Source of the DNA: Stichopus chloronotus
Taxonomy: Eukaryota; Echinodermata; Holothuroidea; Aspidochirotida; Stichopodidae
Direction: 5' to 3'
Length of the DNA stretch: 64,000 nucleotides
Assembly (NCBI GenBank): GCA_021234535.1
Contig: CM037848.1
Coordinates: 14,773,444 to 14,837,443 of the forward strand
The position numbers were made by a program, and so were the translations under genes. The notes beneath the pieces are model-generated. The model was not told the origin of the DNA. It did no database searches and saw only the letters and a list, made by a program, of their open reading frames with translations. Positions 49,032-64,000 of this stretch are shown here, one piece after another. Each line of letters opens with the position of its first letter. Position 1 is the stretch's first letter.

Positions 49032-51844
49032 AAGGAGCATTAATGAGTGAGAAAATTCACAATTCTGCTCGGTTTTTGAAAATTTGTGACCAGACAATTT
49101 TCACCTTGGTACTAAATTCATATGCACACAGCCAGTACAAATCAGTTTAAAAAAATCGACAATTTTCACTACTGCTGGAGGTGAAACTTGACTAATTATG
49201 CTAATTATATACATTGACACGTGGTTGCACCCTTCAAAAAACCTCACAAACTTATTGATATCAACTCTATGATCCCCTTAAAGATGACGTTCAGTTTCTG
49301 ATAATTTAGTGTTACAACCCAAAACATGCAGCACATTTACAACTCTTTCTTTTGTTTTCTGGCCGAGGTGAAGAGTTACGGCAAAAGCTGTATCCGTGAT
49401 TTTTCTTTCCAAAGTTAATTTCACTATACATGTAATCCCGTTTTGCTATTACTGTACTGCTGGGTTGAGCATGTACAAAATTTTTAACTTCTCTTATCTG
49501 ACCAGACAATACATGGAAACATAAGATGCCATTGAGATCCCTGAAATACACAACGATACAAGTTCTGAGTTTGGCAAATACAGAGGTTCGCAACCACAGG
49601 TTTGGGTTCCAAGTTCAGGGAAGAGAAGGCTGAAAGGCACAAACCGTCCCCTCCCCCTGCCATGTCACTGACTCCAGAAATAATGGAACCCCTTATTGTA
49701 GCCACCAGCGTCAGAAGAAACAGTCTTTGCATCCATTTATGCCAAACTTCACCCCCCCCCCCCATCCTTCTTCCGGTGCAAAAAAAAAGAAAAGATAGTT
49801 GAAAAGATACAAGAATATCCAAAGTAGGGGTGGGGGTAACATGTTTTGACAATCCAGTTTGTACACTAAACATGTTCAGCACCAAAAAAAGTCTGACAAT
49901 GTGGACACAAAACACGAAAATAAAATGAAAAAGAAAAAAAAAATGACAAAGAGTTCTGTGTAGCTTTCTAATCCTGATGTTCTTCAGATCGGAGGCTCCA
50001 TTCCAAGTTACTGATTGCTGAAAACTCTATCTCCCATGAAAGGAAGTGAGTTATTCCATTTTATCATGTAAAATTATTATTAACATTAGTAGAACCCAAA
50101 AACTTGCTTCTACCATTCACTTGTGCTTGAAAACAACTGCTTTGGCTCTTGATAGGAACCTCAAAAAGAAAGAATGAACAATAAAGTGACATGGTGCCAT
50201 TCATGGCAGCACTGCTCCCCCTCCCATACCAAGAAAAAAAAAAAGAATTAAGAAACAAATGAACAAACAAACAAACAAACAGAAAGATAGCACAACTATA
50301 ACTGCCCTTCTACTAAATGACTTGAATGATACTTGTTGTGGGGATGAGGAGTAAAAATTCAAATTCGTGTCTTTCCTAATGAAGGAAACCAGTCTGCGAT
50401 GTCAAGATGTGGCATTATTAAGCAGATCAAGCTCGAATTACGTTGAAGATAAACTGTATGATGAGTCCATTCTGATTATTCATAATAGATTCCATTATTG
50501 AGGCAGATGACACATGAAGAAGGCCGACATAAGTACAAAGGCAGTAAGGTATCCTTTAGAAAGTGAAATATCGAAACCAAAAATGTAAGATATGTGAAGA
50601 AAAAAGAAAGAAAGAAGAACAACAAAATGTAAAAACTGTCCGTGCGTCCGTCCAACTACATGTCCGTTAATAAACATGATCGACATTGGTAAAAAAAAAT
50701 ATAGAATGACTAAAAGCACAAGTGAATACGCCTCCCGTATGTCCCTTGGTGAAGAACGAGAATTAAGAATTGTGCTCTGGTAGCAAAATTGTTTTGTCAT
50801 TTGTTTTGTCTTTTTTTGGTAAAAGCTCAAATGATTGGTTTAAAAATATAGCAATACTTAGTTTTCCATTTTAATTTCTTCAAAACCAAAATATATGCAA
50901 TTAATTTTCATCTTTGTGCAATTTATCTACACTATTATGCACACAAACTTCTTGGAACAAAACATTTGTACAAAGGAAAAAGCAAAGAACTCAACACTCA
51001 CGATCCATCCATCACATTTGAAAAAAAAATGGACAAAATTGATATAAACTGAAAGAATGTCTGAATTTCAGATTCACAAAAAAAAAAAAATTGAATAAAA
51101 ATTCTGAAATCCAGTTCAAATACGTAATTTACAAGTACATGTATATCCCATCTATTCTGACTTTTCTTTTGGTGTAGTTTGAAAATATATAATTTAGTTT
51201 AATCCACTCTATGGAGACAAAAAGTGAAGTCCACAGATAACAGGAATAAAAAAGAAGATGAGAAAAGTTTGATAGAAAACATATTGGAAAGAAACTTTAT
51301 GTAATTTTTTTTGTCAATATCTGTCTTGCTATGATAAACATGTATCTCAGCTACCACATTACCCACAAAAATAAAGAATCTGTCACCGCACCATTCAGCT
51401 AGAGGTAACTAATTTCCTTCATGGGTCAGTTTATCGTGGCTTGTCTGAGAGCTTCTTTTCATATTGTAGATCTATTAAAATCTGCAATGGCACAACTCCT
51501 ATGTGCTCTCAGAGAGGGAGGTAGGGAGGTTGGCAGGTCAGTCACTCGTAATGTTTTACAGCGGAGTTTTGGGAGTGGAAAACCTTCCCCATGACATAGC
51601 AGTATACTTCTGAACAAACTCATCGGAGAACACATTTACGGATTTTGGTATCTATTACCTACTGATATCGAAATACCCACTTTGGAATGAATCTTCATAT
51701 TCTAAATAGGTTGAGCACCCTCAATTCACCAAACCCAAAAATGACAAACTAGGAGGGCTATAATAAGTGTTCTAACCTCTACCTGGTATGCAGGCATTCA
51801 ATTCGAGCTGACTTAAATAAGTTCAGACATCTGCATTATGCACA

Positions 51845-51928
51845 CATGTTCTTTGGTTGGATGGGGGGGGGGCAATTCAATCCATTCTTGCCCCCCCCCG
51901 GCAATCTAAACCAAAGTTATGCCACTGT
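51845..51928. mobile_element. Foldback element with nested perfect inverted repeats
   Basis: Inner arms GGGGGGGGGCAA (51864-51875) and TTGCCCCCCCCC (51888-51899) are exact complements around a 12-base loop. Outer arms CTTTGGTT (51851-51858) and AACCAAAG (51909-51916) also pair. The right end reads, on the minus strand, CAGTGGCATAACTTTGG, which resembles a hAT-type terminus. The left terminus is not matched that far, so this may be a truncated MITE. Confidence 0.55.
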
Positions 51929-53649
51929 GATAACTGGTGGGTTCAACCACCTGTTACTGACAGTCAGAGAGATATGTATCTCGAGTCCCTTCCCAGCTAA
52001 TTTTTTTTTTTGATCAAGCAATGTACGTAGCTTATTAAAAGATGTCGGTGACCACTTAAACTACTCTTGAGTAGCTCTTTTAAAACTATCCAAAGAGTCA
52101 TAAGATGACAAACGTGGTGTGCCAACTGAAGAGGATTGGATATCCATCCTGCGCTCCTGTTTGTTCTACATCCTTTCCCCTTTTATAGATGTGAATGGTT
52201 GGGTCTTAAAAAACTTTGGATACGACAAATTCCCGTCCTGAGACGGAGTTTGTCTGAGTCCTTTCTGCTATGGTACATGTGAACCATAGGTGATAGATTG
52301 AACACTTTATAGCAAATTTTTAGGTGAAATTGCCAGGTGTGATAAATGCATTTTATACTACATATGACTGTGTACTGCTCTGCTACAAGAACTATGTGCA
52401 AGATGGTACTTTATAATTTAACCTCTGAATACTAAATGCCATGTTTAACATGAGGCATGGATAACATTCTACCAAACAATGATATACTTCCATGCTCTCT
52501 TAAGAATATCCCTTTGCAAGAACAGTGATATATCCTCCTGTGAAAAATATGTTGCTTCTCTGCATGCATTCTTTCTTCAAGATTGGTGACATATCCTGTC
52601 CATGTGGGTTGTCATACATATCCGTTCCTTCAAACGGCCCTTCTGCAAAAAGCCGCCATGACAAATTTCCTTCTGTGGAAGAATTTGTCAGATGTCTCTG
52701 CTACTGCAAGAGCGGTGGTGTCCTAGTCGGTTTTCTTAAATAATGCTACGAGAAAGCAAAATGTGAGAAGTGAATACCTGCTGCTACAGTATGAAACGGG
52801 GCATAGCCTTCTAAAACGCTTTGCAGTTATTGTTATTTTATCTTCAACAAATGATCACATTATTTATTTACAACTCAATTTTTGTGGAACCGCCACAAAT
52901 ATAAAAGTGAAAAGCAACACAGAAAAAAAAAAAAAGTTTGTAACAGATGCAGAAAGTGGCACCAGATACGTTTAGACAAGACTGAGGAAAGAAAGCGACT
53001 GTTATGCCCTTCACTGCAGCTTCAGTGATTGCCTCCAAATCACAGAAGTTTCACTGGTACGTGATTATTTCAACAGCTGGATGAAGAAGACACTTGTCGC
53101 AAATCCAGACTTAGGTGAGCGCCGAGAAATGAGAAAATTTTGACCCAGATTTCTGAAAATTTGTTATCATCATGTTGTTCCATCGATTTCTATCGAAAGT
53201 ACAAGCTGACCATTTTTATGACCCGCAAGACCTTGAAAATGTGAAAAGTACATTCCATGTTCACCATGGCCTGCCATATGGTGTGCCACATTAATGTTAT
53301 AGTCCCTGTAAATTTTTTATTGACTTAAATGACGGCCACTCGACAACAGAAAACCTGGATGAGCTTGTCTATGGCATCTATCTTTGGTTCAAAACAGAAA
53401 TAATGATCACAGCTCCCCATGAATTAATACTTCAGGACAGATTTGAAATACAATCCTACTGGACAACTGGATCAAGCTGGTCAACACTGCACGTGACCAC
53501 CAAATGATAATAATTCCAATCTGAGTGGGGCAGTTTCTTTACAATGCTCTGCAACCACACAATTGTGAGAGAAACCTGTGGCTAAGTATATTACTACTTT
53601 TCATAACTATCTCAAAAGTTTTGGATCAAATTGGCTATCTTTTCTTTTT

Positions 53650-53810
53650 TTTCTTTACAAGGTCAGCTCAAATGGGAAAACAAGAATGCTTTTGAATGGA
53701 AAACCCATCTTACTGTGACCCAGCTGGGGATACAAACCTGTAATTCCTGATTGCTTACCTTCATTGCTTTGAATGCCACTATCTTCATAAATGCATCCAT
53801 AGCACCTAGA
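53650..53810 (-). mobile_element. SINE-like repeat, copy 2
   Basis: Diverged partner of 14920-15085, just downstream of the NBEAL stop codon. It keeps the AAGGTCAG, AAAACCCATC, GTGACCCAGCTGGG and CCTGATTGCTTACC blocks, common in tRNA-derived SINEs. The minus-strand frame over it is not a gene. Confidence 0.5.
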
Positions 53811-53833
53811 GCATTCATTACAGGAGAATGAAA

Positions 53834-53839
53834 TTTATT
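53834..53839 (-). terminator. Candidate poly(A) signal for NBEAL
   Basis: AATAAA on the minus strand, about 170 bases after the TGA of exon K. It is valid only if exon K is the last exon. It lies just beyond a SINE-like repeat copy. Confidence 0.3.
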
Positions 53840-54006
53840 GCTGCACAAGGAAAAGTCCATATCTTCCTTTCATTGTTTAGTTCATTTGCATATTTTTTAT
53901 AAACCACTGGATGATTTTGGGTGATTTCGTTTCACACTACATATCAGGAGGTAACCTACGGATTGGCTTCCTACAGCGCAAACATTAAACGGTTGAAATG
54001 TATGAC

Positions 54007-64000
<9,994 letters not shown>

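Larger units (their letters stand above)
40401..54006. other. Intergenic region between the convergent Hox and NBEAL genes
   Basis: No supported gene. Holds the hAT-type MITE (41094-41493), an 18-bp palindrome (42924-42941), a small hairpin (45987-46013), an 18-G run (46621-46638), a (CA)n tract, the nested hairpin at 51851-51916 and a SINE-like copy at 53650. The 3' UTRs of both genes must lie at its ends. Short frames in between show no family motif. Confidence 0.7.

Overview
The window is nuclear DNA of an animal. It is AT-rich, rich in simple repeats and fossil transposons, and has two spliced genes with GT-AG introns. One is a posterior-class Hox gene and the other the 3' half of a neurobeachin-like (NBEAL) gene. 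The Hox homeodomain, the intron-rich NBEAL gene and the repeat families fit a marine deuterostome. An echinoderm, possibly a sea cucumber, is my best guess; this is inference.

Layout. Positions 1-19.4 kb hold no gene I can support. They carry an interspersed repeat (2.4 kb), a long (TA)n tract with a hammerhead-like flank (7.6 kb), a ~190-bp tandem repeat (9.6-10 kb), a SINE-like fragment (14.9 kb) and (CAT)n arrays (15.9-16.3 kb). The Hox gene lies on the + strand. Exon 1 is 19447-19867, exon 2 is 38062-38246 and exon 3 is 40254-40400, together encoding 250 residues. Intron 2 splits the homeodomain between positions 44 and 45. The 18-kb first intron holds two degenerate satellite-like loci (25.0-26.8 kb and 28.9-29.4 kb), a TA-flanked hairpin MITE (35.2 kb), a G-quadruplex-type run (36.3 kb) and clusters of octamer and E-box motifs. 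Positions 40.4-54.0 kb are intergenic, with a 400-bp hAT-type MITE with a target-site duplication (41.1 kb) and other foldback sequence.

From 54.0 kb to the right edge, eleven minus-strand exons (A to K) encode 535 residues: the C-terminal part of the BEACH domain followed by the WD40 domain of an NBEAL1/2-type protein. Every junction keeps the reading frame. The N-terminal part lies beyond position 64000. Its introns carry tandem minisatellites with ~145-, ~45- and ~27-bp units.

The two genes converge tail to tail. The Hox product would be a nuclear DNA-binding regulator of posterior axial identity; the NBEAL product would be a large cytoplasmic scaffold for vesicle and granule trafficking. 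Nothing suggests that they act together. The most interesting points are the split homeobox, the isolation of this Hox gene beside a non-Hox neighbour, and the compact inverted-repeat elements. I found no CRISPR, rRNA, tRNA, viral gene or microbial operon.
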